Source of the DNA: an uncultured Lachnospiraceae bacterium
Lineage (GTDB): Bacteria; Bacillota; Clostridia; Lachnospirales; Lachnospiraceae
Direction of reading: 5' to 3'
DNA: 64,000 nt
Assembly (NCBI GenBank): GCA_947570615.1
Contig: CANOVJ010000001.1
Span: forward strand, 79,758 to 143,757
The notes beneath the pieces are model-generated. The model did not search any database, was not told the DNA's origin, and worked only from the letters and a program-made list of their open reading frames with translations. Both the position numbers and the translations under genes were made by a program. Shown piece after piece: positions 16,859 through 24,020 of this stretch; the first letter of the stretch is position 1; every line of letters starts with the position of its first letter.

Positions 16859-17776
16859 ATGAAAACAATAAAAATTCACGAAAATGTGCCGGAAGTCTCT
16901 GCCATCGGCTTGGGATGTATGCGGCTTGCGGGGCTGGGAGACGAGAAGGATGTCCGGGAGCTGGCAGAGGCTTCCATGGAGGCCGGAATCAACTTTTTTG
17001 ACCACGCGGATATCTACGGGGACGGGGAGGCGGAGGCCATCTTCGGCAGGGCGGTGACGCCTGAAATGAGAAGCCGGATGGTTTTGCAGACCAAATGTGG
17101 GATTCGTCCCGGGGTCTGTTATGATTTTTCCAGGGAGCATATCCTTCAGTCCGTGGACGGAAGTCTGAAACGACTGAACACGGATTATATTGATATTCTT
17201 CTTCTGCACCGCCCGGACGCGCTGATGGATCCGGAAGAGATAGCTTCGGCTTTCGATCAGCTTAAAAAAGAGGGAAAGGTGCGTTGCTTCGGGGTCAGTA
17301 ACCAGAATCCCATGCAGATGGAGCTGTTAAACAGTTATTTAAGCGAGCCCCTGGCGGTGAATCAGATCCAGTTTTCCGTGGCCCACTGTCCCACCATCGA
17401 CGCTGGCCTGAATGTGAATATGTGCAATGAATTCGGGTGCAGCCGGGATGGCGGCGTGATTGAATATTGCAGGCTGAAAAAGATTACGCTGCAGTCCTGG
17501 TCGCCCTTCCAGTATGGAATGATTCAGGGCGTTTATATCGGAAATGAAAAGTTCCCGGAATTAAACCGTGAGCTGACGCGACTGGCGGAAAAATACCAGG
17601 TGAGCGAGAGCGCTGTCGCGGTGGCATGGATCATGCGCCATCCCGCCGGGATCCAGACCATTGTGGGGAGCACGAGGGTCAGCCGCATTCAGGAGATCTG
17701 CCGGGCCTGCGAGGTGTCTCTGACCAGGGAGGAATGGTATGGTCTCTATCGATCTGCAGGAAAGAATCTGCCCTGA
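16859..17776 (+). CDS. Aldo/keto reductase (YdhF-like)
   Basis: This 305-residue TIM-barrel NADPH-dependent reductase has the catalytic tetrad of the superfamily: Asp in FFDHADIYG with the neighbouring Tyr, Lys in VLQTKCG and His in LLLHRPD. C-terminal cofactor residues are seen in IVGSTRVSRI. ACGGAGG precedes the ATG, and the gene follows the Gfo/Idh gene by 22 bp, so the two oxidoreductases are very likely co-transcribed with the hydrolases upstream. Together they could interconvert an aldose, keto-sugar or polyol. The substrate is not predictable from sequence alone. Confidence 0.88.
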   Translation: MKTIKIHENVPEVSAIGLGCMRLAGLGDEKDVRELAEASMEAGINFFDHADIYGDGEAEAIFGRAVTPEMRSRMVLQTKCGIRPGVCYDFSREHILQSVDGSLKRLNTDYIDILLLHRPDALMDPEEIASAFDQLKKEGKVRCFGVSNQNPMQMELLNSYLSEPLAVNQIQFSVAHCPTIDAGLNVNMCNEFGCSRDGGVIEYCRLKKITLQSWSPFQYGMIQGVYIGNEKFPELNRELTRLAEKYQVSESAVAVAWIMRHPAGIQTIVGSTRVSRIQEICRACEVSLTREEWYGLYRSAGKNLP

Positions 17777-17803
17777 GAATTTGCGGAAAGGAACCTGAAC
17801 AGG

Positions 17804-19090
17804 ATGGATGAAAAGCTTTATGAGAGTTATCTGGCTATTTTAAAGCAGGAGCTGGTTCCGGCGCTGGGCTGTACGGAGCCCATTGCGCTGGCCTATGGGG
17901 CAGCCACAGCCAGGGAGGTTTTTGGCGGTCTGCCGGAGCATATGGACATTTTCTGCAGTGGGAACATCATCAAGAACGTAAAGAGCGTGACTGTACCGAA
18001 TTCGGGCGGAATGCGCGGGATTGAGGCCGCCGCCGTGCTGGGAGCGGTGGGCGGATGCGCGGAAAAAAAGCTGGAGGTGCTGGAGGGCGTCACGGCCCTG
18101 CACAGGGAAAAGGCCAGGGAGCTGCTTGCCCGGGATTTCTGCACCTGCCACCTGGAGGAAGGGGTGGAGAATCTCTACATCCGCGTGGAAATGAGGGGAG
18201 GCGGCCACCTGGTGAAGGTGGTCCTGTGCGAAAAGCATACCAGGATCGACCACGTGGAGAAGGACGGAGAGGTTCTGAGCTCCGCCTCAGAGGAGGAAAC
18301 GCCCGGGAAGAAAGCGGACATACGCAGGCTCCTGAACGTGCGGGATATCCTGACCTTTGCGGACGAAGTGAGAATGGAAGATATTGAGGAAGTGATCGGG
18401 CGGCAGGTGGAGATGAACACGGCCATCAGCGACGAAGGGCTTAAAAACCCCTACGGGGCGCAGGTGGGAAGAACGCTGCTGGCGGTCTACGGCGACGATG
18501 TGAAGGTCAGGGCAAAGGCCCGGGCGGCGGCCGGCTCCGACGCCAGAATGAACGGCTGTTCTCTACCGGTGATTATCAACTCCGGCAGCGGTAATCAGGG
18601 GATCACCTGCTCCCTGCCGGTGATCGAGTTTGCCAGGGAGTGGAAAGCCTCAAAAGAAAAAATGTACCGCGCGCTGACAGTCAGCAATCTGGTGGCCATC
18701 CATCAGAAGAAATATATCGGAAGCCTTTCCGCCTACTGCGGCGCGGTGAGCGCGGCCTGCGGGGCGGGAGCCGCCATCACCTGGCTTTACGGGGGCGATT
18801 ATGAGGCCGTCTCCCGCACCATCACCAACACCATCGCCAACATGGGCGGCGTGGTCTGCGACGGGGCCAAATCCTCCTGCGCCGCCAAGATCGCCTCCTC
18901 CGTGGACGCGGCCATCATGGCCTTTCTCCTGGAAAACGCGGATCACTGCTTCCGCCCCGGGGAAGGCCTTGTGCGTGAGGATGTGGAGGACACCATCCGG
19001 AGCATGGGGTATGTGGGAAGAGTCGGCATGAAGGAGACGGATGTGACGATTCTGAATCTGATGCTGGAGCGGGAGGAGGATTCTCCTTAA
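17804..19090 (+). CDS. L-cysteine desulfidase family protein (CyuA/YhaM, UPF0597)
   Basis: This 428-residue Fe-S lyase of the L-serine dehydratase alpha-like fold would break L-cysteine to pyruvate, ammonia and sulfide. Family motifs are the N-terminal PALGCTEPIALAY block (about 19-31), SGNIIKN and VPNSGG, the central NGCSLPVIINSGSGNQG (about 246-262), and the C-terminal CDGAKSSCAAK near 360. These contain cysteines expected to bind the [4Fe-4S] cluster. It starts 27 bp after the aldo/keto reductase, with AAAGGAACC as a modest ribosome site, so it may share that transcript. The functional link to sugar use is not obvious; it could be the last gene of the operon by chance. Confidence 0.87.
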   Translation: MDEKLYESYLAILKQELVPALGCTEPIALAYGAATAREVFGGLPEHMDIFCSGNIIKNVKSVTVPNSGGMRGIEAAAVLGAVGGCAEKKLEVLEGVTALHREKARELLARDFCTCHLEEGVENLYIRVEMRGGGHLVKVVLCEKHTRIDHVEKDGEVLSSASEEETPGKKADIRRLLNVRDILTFADEVRMEDIEEVIGRQVEMNTAISDEGLKNPYGAQVGRTLLAVYGDDVKVRAKARAAAGSDARMNGCSLPVIINSGSGNQGITCSLPVIEFAREWKASKEKMYRALTVSNLVAIHQKKYIGSLSAYCGAVSAACGAGAAITWLYGGDYEAVSRTITNTIANMGGVVCDGAKSSCAAKIASSVDAAIMAFLLENADHCFRPGEGLVREDVEDTIRSMGYVGRVGMKETDVTILNLMLEREEDSP

Positions 19091-19137
19091 GGCTCCGATG
19101 TGGGAAAGAGGTGGCGGCAGGAACGGCATTTATCTGA

Positions 19138-19383
19138 ATACGGGAACTGAAAATTTCCGGAGACGATTCTTTTGCCACTCACCTCAACTACCGGACCCAG
19201 ACGGAGACTTATGAGCCTCTCAGGCTCTGCATCGACCTGGATGTGGATGGGCTTAAGGGAGCGGTCATTGATATGCCTGGAGGCGGCCCTTCGGCAGGAT
19301 GCGCAAAAGGTCGCGGAGCTGTAAAGGGCGCGATTGCCTGGATTAAAGACAGGCACTATATAGAAAAAATTGTAAAAAAATAG
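19138..19383 (+). pseudogene. Possible decayed gene fragment of unknown family
   Basis: A frame without a start codon is open from 19138 to the TAG at 19383 (81 codons). It reads protein-like (for example SFATHLNYRTQTETYEPLR and IAWIKDRHYIEKIVKK). I do not recognise the family. Sequence from 19091 to 19137 is open in other frames only. It is probably the 3' remnant of a deleted gene between the desulfidase and pyrC genes; no promoter or terminator was recognised in this 309-bp gap. Confidence 0.35.
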
Positions 19384-19399
19384 TTGTGTGGAGAAGACA

Positions 19400-20719
19400 A
19401 TGGATCAATTTACAAAAGGAGCCATGCTCCATATCAAAAACGGAACCCTCATAGATCCTGAGGAAAATGCGCTCTACCGGGCCGATTTACAGATAGAGGA
19501 CGGACATATTGTCCGGATTATCAGGGAAGAAGAAAAAAGGGCGACGGCATCGCCTGCGGATGTGCAGACCATCGACGCAGATGGTCTTATGATCGCGCCT
19601 GGGCTGGCGGACACCCACGCTCATTTCCGGGATCCGGGCTTTACCTGGAAGGAGGATATCCACACCGGGGCCGCCGCCGCTGTCAGAGGGGGATTTACCC
19701 AGATCGTGCTGATGGCCAACACCAGACCGCCGGTGGACAACCCGGAAACCCTCTCCTGCGTGCTGGAAAAGGGCAGACAGACAGGCATCCATATCCACAG
19801 CTGCGCCAACGTGACCCTGGGCATGGCTGGAAAAGAGCTGACAGACATGGCTCTTCTGTCACGGCACGGGGCGGCGGGCTTTACCGACGACGGGATCCCT
19901 CTGCTGGATGAAGCGTTGGTAAGAAAAGCCTTGCTCCGGGCGAAAAGCCTTGGAAAACCTGTCAGCTTCCACGAGGAAAATCCTGCCATGATAGAAAATA
20001 ACGGCATCAACAGGGGAAAGGCGTCGGCATTTTATCAGATCGGCGGTTCCCCCAGGGAGGCGGAGATCGATCTGGTAAGGAGAGACCTGGAGCTCGCCCG
20101 GCAGACCGGGGCGGAGGTGGTGATCCAGCATGTGAGCACCAGGGAGGCGGTGGAGCTGATCCGGCAGGCCAAAGCGAAGGGGGCCCATGTCCACGGGGAG
20201 GCCACCCCGCACCACTTTACCCTCACCGAGGAGGCTGCCATCCGGAAGGGAACCCTGGCCAAGATGAATCCCCCCCTGCGGCAGGAGGAGGACCGGCTGG
20301 CAATTCTGGAGGGGCTTAAGGACGGCACCATTGATTTGATCGCCACAGACCACGCGCCCCACAGCCGGGAGGAGAAGGACAGGCCCATCACTCAGGCCCC
20401 CAGCGGGATCATCGGTCTGGAGACAGCCCTGTCCCTGGGAATCCGGGAGCTGGTGGAAAAAGGGGTTCTCACCTGGCCTGAGTTGATCCACAGGATGAGT
20501 ACAGCCCCCTGCGTGCTCTACGGGTTAGACGGCGGAAGGGTGAAGGAGGGCGGAGCGGCGGATCTGGTACTGTTCGCGCCCGGGGAGAGCTGGACGGTAT
20601 CAGAGTTTGCGTCGAAGTCCGCCAACTCTCCGTTTATCGGGGAGGAGCTTCCGGGGGTGATTTATTACACCCTCTGCGGTGGGAGAATCGTGTATCAGAA
20701 AGGAAAAGATATCAGATGA
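19400..20719 (+). CDS. pyrC: Dihydroorotase
   Basis: This enzyme cyclises carbamoyl-aspartate to dihydroorotate in de novo pyrimidine synthesis. The 439-residue amidohydrolase shows the zinc-binding DTHAHFRDPG motif near residue 70, the conserved FTDDG block near 165, QHVSTREAVE near 245, and TDHAPHS near 315 with the catalytic Asp. I chose the ATG at 19400 over the upstream GTG at 19388, as GGAGAAG precedes it; an internal ATG at 19424 would also give a family-like N-terminus (MLHIKNGTLIDP). The stop overlaps the pyrK start by four bases (ATGA), so translation is coupled. Confidence 0.93.
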   Translation: MDQFTKGAMLHIKNGTLIDPEENALYRADLQIEDGHIVRIIREEEKRATASPADVQTIDADGLMIAPGLADTHAHFRDPGFTWKEDIHTGAAAAVRGGFTQIVLMANTRPPVDNPETLSCVLEKGRQTGIHIHSCANVTLGMAGKELTDMALLSRHGAAGFTDDGIPLLDEALVRKALLRAKSLGKPVSFHEENPAMIENNGINRGKASAFYQIGGSPREAEIDLVRRDLELARQTGAEVVIQHVSTREAVELIRQAKAKGAHVHGEATPHHFTLTEEAAIRKGTLAKMNPPLRQEEDRLAILEGLKDGTIDLIATDHAPHSREEKDRPITQAPSGIIGLETALSLGIRELVEKGVLTWPELIHRMSTAPCVLYGLDGGRVKEGGAADLVLFAPGESWTVSEFASKSANSPFIGEELPGVIYYTLCGGRIVYQKGKDIR

Positions 20720-21573
20720 GCAAAAGAAAGGTCAGAGCCAGCGTTCTCGCACAGAAAATGCTGGCGCCGGAAATCTATGATATGTGGCTGGCCACAGATC
20801 TGGCGCAGGAGGCCAGGGCGGGTCAGTTTATCGGGGTTTATCCGAAGGATAAGAGCCATCTTCTGCCCCGCCCCATCAGTATCTGTGAGGTGGACAGAGA
20901 GAGGGGCGCGCTTCGGATCGTGTACCGGGTGGCGGGCGCGGGAACGGCGGAGTTTGCCGCCTGGCAGCCGGGGCAGGAGGTTATGCTTCTGGGCGTTCTG
21001 GGAAACGGATTTCCCGTGGAGCAGGGAAAAGGGAAACGGGTGGTTCTGATGGGCGGCGGGATCGGCATCCCGCCCATGCTGGAGCTGGCCAGAGAGCTAT
21101 GGCAGCAGGACGCAGGCGCAGAGATGGCAGAGCCGGCAGCAGGCAGAGGACAGTTCGCGCAGACGGGGCAGTCGAAAACTGGGCAGGCCTCTGTGACGGC
21201 CATCCTGGGCTACCGTGACAGCCGCCTTTTCTTAAAGGAGGATCTGGAGAAATATGCCAGAGTGCTGGCGGCCACCGAGGACGGAAGCGTGGGCGTGCCC
21301 GGAAACGTGCTCACCGCCATGGAAAGGGAACAGGTGGAGGCCGATGTGATCATGGCCTGCGGCCCCATGCCCATGCTGCGGGCGATCAAGGCCTTTGCCG
21401 CGGAGAGAGGGATTCCCGCCTTTCTTTCTCTGGAGGAGCGGATGGCCTGCGGGGTGGGAGCCTGTCTGGGATGTGTGTGCAAAACCACCCGCAGGGACGC
21501 CCACTCCCACGTAAACAATGCCAGAATCTGTACGGAAGGACCGGTTTTCGAGGCAGGGGAGGTGGAGATCTGA
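20716..21573 (+). CDS. pyrK: Dihydroorotate dehydrogenase electron transfer subunit
   Basis: This 285-residue subunit passes electrons from the class IB dihydroorotate dehydrogenase to NAD+ through FAD and a [2Fe-2S] cluster. The FAD-binding region contains LLPRPISICEV, and the NAD-binding region GGGIGIPPMLELA. The C-terminal ferredoxin-like motif CGVGACLGCVC, with a later ARIC, provides the four cluster cysteines. Residues about 133-160 (QQDAGAEMAEP and following) form a Gln/Ala/Gly-rich insertion that interrupts the usual NAD domain and makes the protein longer than typical PyrK. It overlaps pyrC by four bases and pyrD by one. Confidence 0.93.
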   Translation: MSKRKVRASVLAQKMLAPEIYDMWLATDLAQEARAGQFIGVYPKDKSHLLPRPISICEVDRERGALRIVYRVAGAGTAEFAAWQPGQEVMLLGVLGNGFPVEQGKGKRVVLMGGGIGIPPMLELARELWQQDAGAEMAEPAAGRGQFAQTGQSKTGQASVTAILGYRDSRLFLKEDLEKYARVLAATEDGSVGVPGNVLTAMEREQVEADVIMACGPMPMLRAIKAFAAERGIPAFLSLEERMACGVGACLGCVCKTTRRDAHSHVNNARICTEGPVFEAGEVEI

Positions 21574-22487
21574 TGGAAAAGAGAAATACAGGGGTAACGA
21601 TCGCCGGAGTGGACTTTAAAAATCCCGTTATGACGGCCTCGGGAACCTTCGGCTCCGGCATGGAATACAGCGATTTTGTGGATTTGAACAGACTTGGCGC
21701 GGTGGTCACCAAGGGGGTGGCCAATGTCCCCTGGCCCGGCAATCCCACTCCCCGGGTGGCGGAGGTCTACGGCGGTATGCTCAACGCCATCGGCCTGCAG
21801 AATCCCGGAATCGACGTGTTCCTGGAACGGGATATTCCCTTTCTTAAGCAATTTGACACCAGAATCATCGTCAATGTCTGTGGAAAGAGCGTGGAGGATT
21901 ATCTGGAGGTGACGGAGCGCCTTGGGGACGCGCCGGTGGATATGCTGGAGATCAACGTCTCCTGCCCCAATGTGAAGGAGGGAGCCATCGCCTTTGGGCA
22001 GAAGGCAGAGAGCCTCTATGATATCACCTCCCGGATCAAGACAAAAGCCAGGCAGCCGGTGATCATGAAGCTCAGTCCCAACGTGACCGATATCGCCGAG
22101 CTGGCCAGGGCGGCGGAGGCGGCGGGGGCGGACGCCATCTCCCTGATCAACACCCTTACCGGGATGAAAATCGACGTCCACAGGCGCGCATTCGTGCTGG
22201 CCAATAAGACAGGAGGCCTTTCCGGCCCCGCCATCAAACCGGTGGCCGTGCGGATGGTATACCAGGCCAGCCACGCTGTAAAGATTCCAGTGATCGGTAT
22301 GGGCGGAATCGCCACCGCAGAGGATGCCATCGAATTCCTTCTCGCCGGAGCCAGCGCCGTAGCCGTGGGGGCCATGAATTTCGTTAACCCTTACGCCACA
22401 ACAGAAATCATAGAGGGGATCGAGGCCTATATGGAGAAATACGAGATCGACGATATCCATGAGCTGATCGGCGGCGTGAGAGAGTAA
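21573..22487 (+). CDS. pyrD: Dihydroorotate dehydrogenase, class IB catalytic subunit
   Basis: This 304-residue FMN-dependent TIM-barrel enzyme oxidises dihydroorotate to orotate. Visible family motifs are NPVMTASGTFGSGMEY near the N-terminus, the active-site loop NVSCPNVKEG (the Cys here acts as the base in class 1B enzymes), VIMKLSPNV, and GGLSGPAIKPVA. The frame is open upstream inside pyrK, but the ATG at 21573 overlaps the pyrK stop (TGATG) and gives the standard N-terminus. With pyrC and pyrK it forms a three-gene operon that ends here; the next 480 bp are non-coding remnants. Confidence 0.95.
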   Translation: MEKRNTGVTIAGVDFKNPVMTASGTFGSGMEYSDFVDLNRLGAVVTKGVANVPWPGNPTPRVAEVYGGMLNAIGLQNPGIDVFLERDIPFLKQFDTRIIVNVCGKSVEDYLEVTERLGDAPVDMLEINVSCPNVKEGAIAFGQKAESLYDITSRIKTKARQPVIMKLSPNVTDIAELARAAEAAGADAISLINTLTGMKIDVHRRAFVLANKTGGLSGPAIKPVAVRMVYQASHAVKIPVIGMGGIATAEDAIEFLLAGASAVAVGAMNFVNPYATTEIIEGIEAYMEKYEIDDIHELIGGVRE

Positions 22488-22489
22488 GC

Positions 22490-22775
22490 TTCAGGCTGAC
22501 GGTTCCATTGGATATTATGACGATCTCCTTAAAGCTCACAGGCTGATGATGAACGGCCATGTGCCAGAGAACGGAAGATTCCGCTCCGGCGGCGTGGGTG
22601 GCTCTGACGGCAAGGCGCTGATCCACATGGCGCCTCCGGATGAGTTCGTACCGGAACATATTTATAACCTGTTCGCATGGTATCAGCAGTCAGAACTTCA
22701 TCCGCTGATTAAAGCGCTGTTTTCCATTACGAGTTTGAATTCATCCATCCCTTTGCAGATGGGAATGTAACATGG
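22490..22775 (+). pseudogene. Decayed Fic-domain protein gene (left remnant)
   Basis: Translation gives a Fic-family body without its N-terminus: YYDDLLKAHRLMMNGHVPE, then RFRSGGVGG and the HMAPPDEFVPEHIYNLF block. A one- or two-base frameshift near 22713 moves the frame so that VFHYEFEFIHPFADGN continues at 22718-22766, which is the start of the catalytic HPFx[D/E]GNGR motif. The coding sequence breaks off right there (next residues VTWRHL are unrelated), so the AMP-transfer site is incomplete. Fic proteins modify target proteins, often with AMP. This copy is clearly non-functional and marks the left edge of the AT-rich island. Confidence 0.8.
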
Positions 22776-22840
22776 AGACATTTGCAGAAAGCGGCGTAAC
22801 AGCGGCAAACTGCTCTGTACATAAAATTTGCCAGAGAAAA

Positions 22841-22888
22841 ACCAAAAGGGCATTTACGAGATTGTGCGTAAATGCCCTTTTGGTTTGC
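22841..22888. terminator. Strong hairpin terminator upstream of the AAA+/subtilase operon
   Basis: ACCAAAAGGGCATTTACG (22841-22858) pairs perfectly with its complement at 22867-22884 around an 8-base loop. A-run and T-run arms make it work in either direction. It isolates the island promoter from transcription reading through from the pyr genes. Confidence 0.8.
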
Positions 22889-22890
22889 TG

Positions 22891-22914
22891 TTTTTGTCCC
22901 AGTATTGACAAAAA
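22891..22914. promoter_or_regulatory. Perfect inverted repeat over the -35 box of the ATPase/subtilase promoter (putative operator)
   Basis: TTTTTGTC (22891-22898) and GACAAAAA (22907-22914) form an 8-8-8 perfect palindrome. The right arm covers the TTGACA -35 box, an arrangement typical of repressor sites. Confidence 0.55.
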
Positions 22915-22933
22915 TGTCCCAAGGAGTTATGAT
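22905..22933 (+). promoter_or_regulatory. Predicted sigma-A promoter of the ATPase/subtilase operon
   Basis: TTGACA (22905-22910) and TATGAT (22928-22933) are spaced by 17 bp, about 40 bp before the ATPase start codon. Confidence 0.7.
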
Positions 22934-22970
22934 TAGAGTATAGAGAAAAATGAGAAGGAGAGTACGTATC

Positions 22971-24020
22971 ATGAAGAAAAAAAATGTGATAAGCTTAATA
23001 AAATATTATACGGAAAAGAATGATGCGGGCTTTCGGAATGAAGCTTATGAAATCGCTAAAGGATTTGATGCTTCTGGAGATTATCAGCTTTCAGAGTATA
23101 TTATGTCCTTATTGTCCAATGTGAATACGTTTGTACCGCAGATATCGGAGAATGCTTCTCCCTTTTTTGAAAAAATTGGTGGGAAGGAAGATATGCTGTT
23201 ACTTCCGGATGTAATTACCAGTGATTTATTGGGCGTAGTAAATGCAATTGAACATCATATTGGAATTAATAAGTTTTTGTTTCAGGGGGCACCAGGAACA
23301 GGGAAGACGGAGGCAGTTAAGCAACTTGCACGAATATTGAATAGAGAAGTTTTTATGGTGGACTTTTCAGCAGTGATTGATAGTAAGCTGGGACAGACAC
23401 AAAAGAATTTATCTATGTTGTTCAAGGAAATAAATAGTTTCGTTCAACCGAATAAGGTAATAGTTATGTTTGATGAAATCGATGCCTTGGCTTTAGATCG
23501 AACGAATCAGAATGATCTGCGGGAAATGGGACGGGCAACTTCTGCTATGTTGAAGGGATTTGACCGGATGAATGAAAATGTGGTTTTAGTTGCCACAACT
23601 AATCTGTATAAATATTTTGATAAAGCACTAATCAGAAGATTTGATTCAGTCATTGATTTTGATAGATATACCAGGGAAGAGCTTCTTTCGATTTCAGAGA
23701 AAATGTTAGATCAATATCTTGATAAATTAAAGCTGGCAAATAGAGATATCCGCTTGTTCCGTAAAATAATGAAACTAATGCCACAGATACCGTATCCTGG
23801 GGAATTGAAAAATATGATTAAAACGTCTGTTGCATTTAGCAATCCACGTGATGGCATGGACTATTTTAGAAGACTTTACTATGCAGTCTGCAATGAAAAA
23901 CCGGAAGATTTAAAAAAACTTCAGAGCCAGAAATTTACAGTTAGAGAAATAGAAATTCTGGTTGGGAGATCAAAAAGCAGTGTTGCAAGAGATTTGAAAG
24001 AAGGTGTAATGAATGAATAA
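22971..24020 (+). CDS. AAA+ ATPase, IetA-like
   Basis: This 349-residue AAA+ protein has a helical N-terminal region (1-75), a classical AAA core and a small C-terminal helix-turn-helix-like end. Walker A is GAPGTGKT (106-113), Walker B is IVMFDEID (164-171), sensor 1 is ATTN (Asn211) and the predicted arginine finger is Arg222-Arg223. The last 25 residues (EIEILVGRSKSSVARDLKEG) look like a recognition helix. The ATG at 22971 is preceded by GAAGGAGAG. Its stop overlaps the start of a subtilase gene by eight bases. AAA+ ATPase plus subtilase is the make-up of IetAS, first described for plasmid stability/incompatibility in Agrobacterium and later listed as an anti-phage system. Base composition is strikingly AT-rich relative to both flanks, which implies transfer. 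Confidence 0.85.
   Translation: MKKKNVISLIKYYTEKNDAGFRNEAYEIAKGFDASGDYQLSEYIMSLLSNVNTFVPQISENASPFFEKIGGKEDMLLLPDVITSDLLGVVNAIEHHIGINKFLFQGAPGTGKTEAVKQLARILNREVFMVDFSAVIDSKLGQTQKNLSMLFKEINSFVQPNKVIVMFDEIDALALDRTNQNDLREMGRATSAMLKGFDRMNENVVLVATTNLYKYFDKALIRRFDSVIDFDRYTREELLSISEKMLDQYLDKLKLANRDIRLFRKIMKLMPQIPYPGELKNMIKTSVAFSNPRDGMDYFRRLYYAVCNEKPEDLKKLQSQKFTVREIEILVGRSKSSVARDLKEGVMNE

Noticed and set aside
21574-22460. Reverse-strand frame antisense to pyrD
   Set aside because: Shadow of a clear pyrD gene, His/Gly-rich composition typical of antisense frames.
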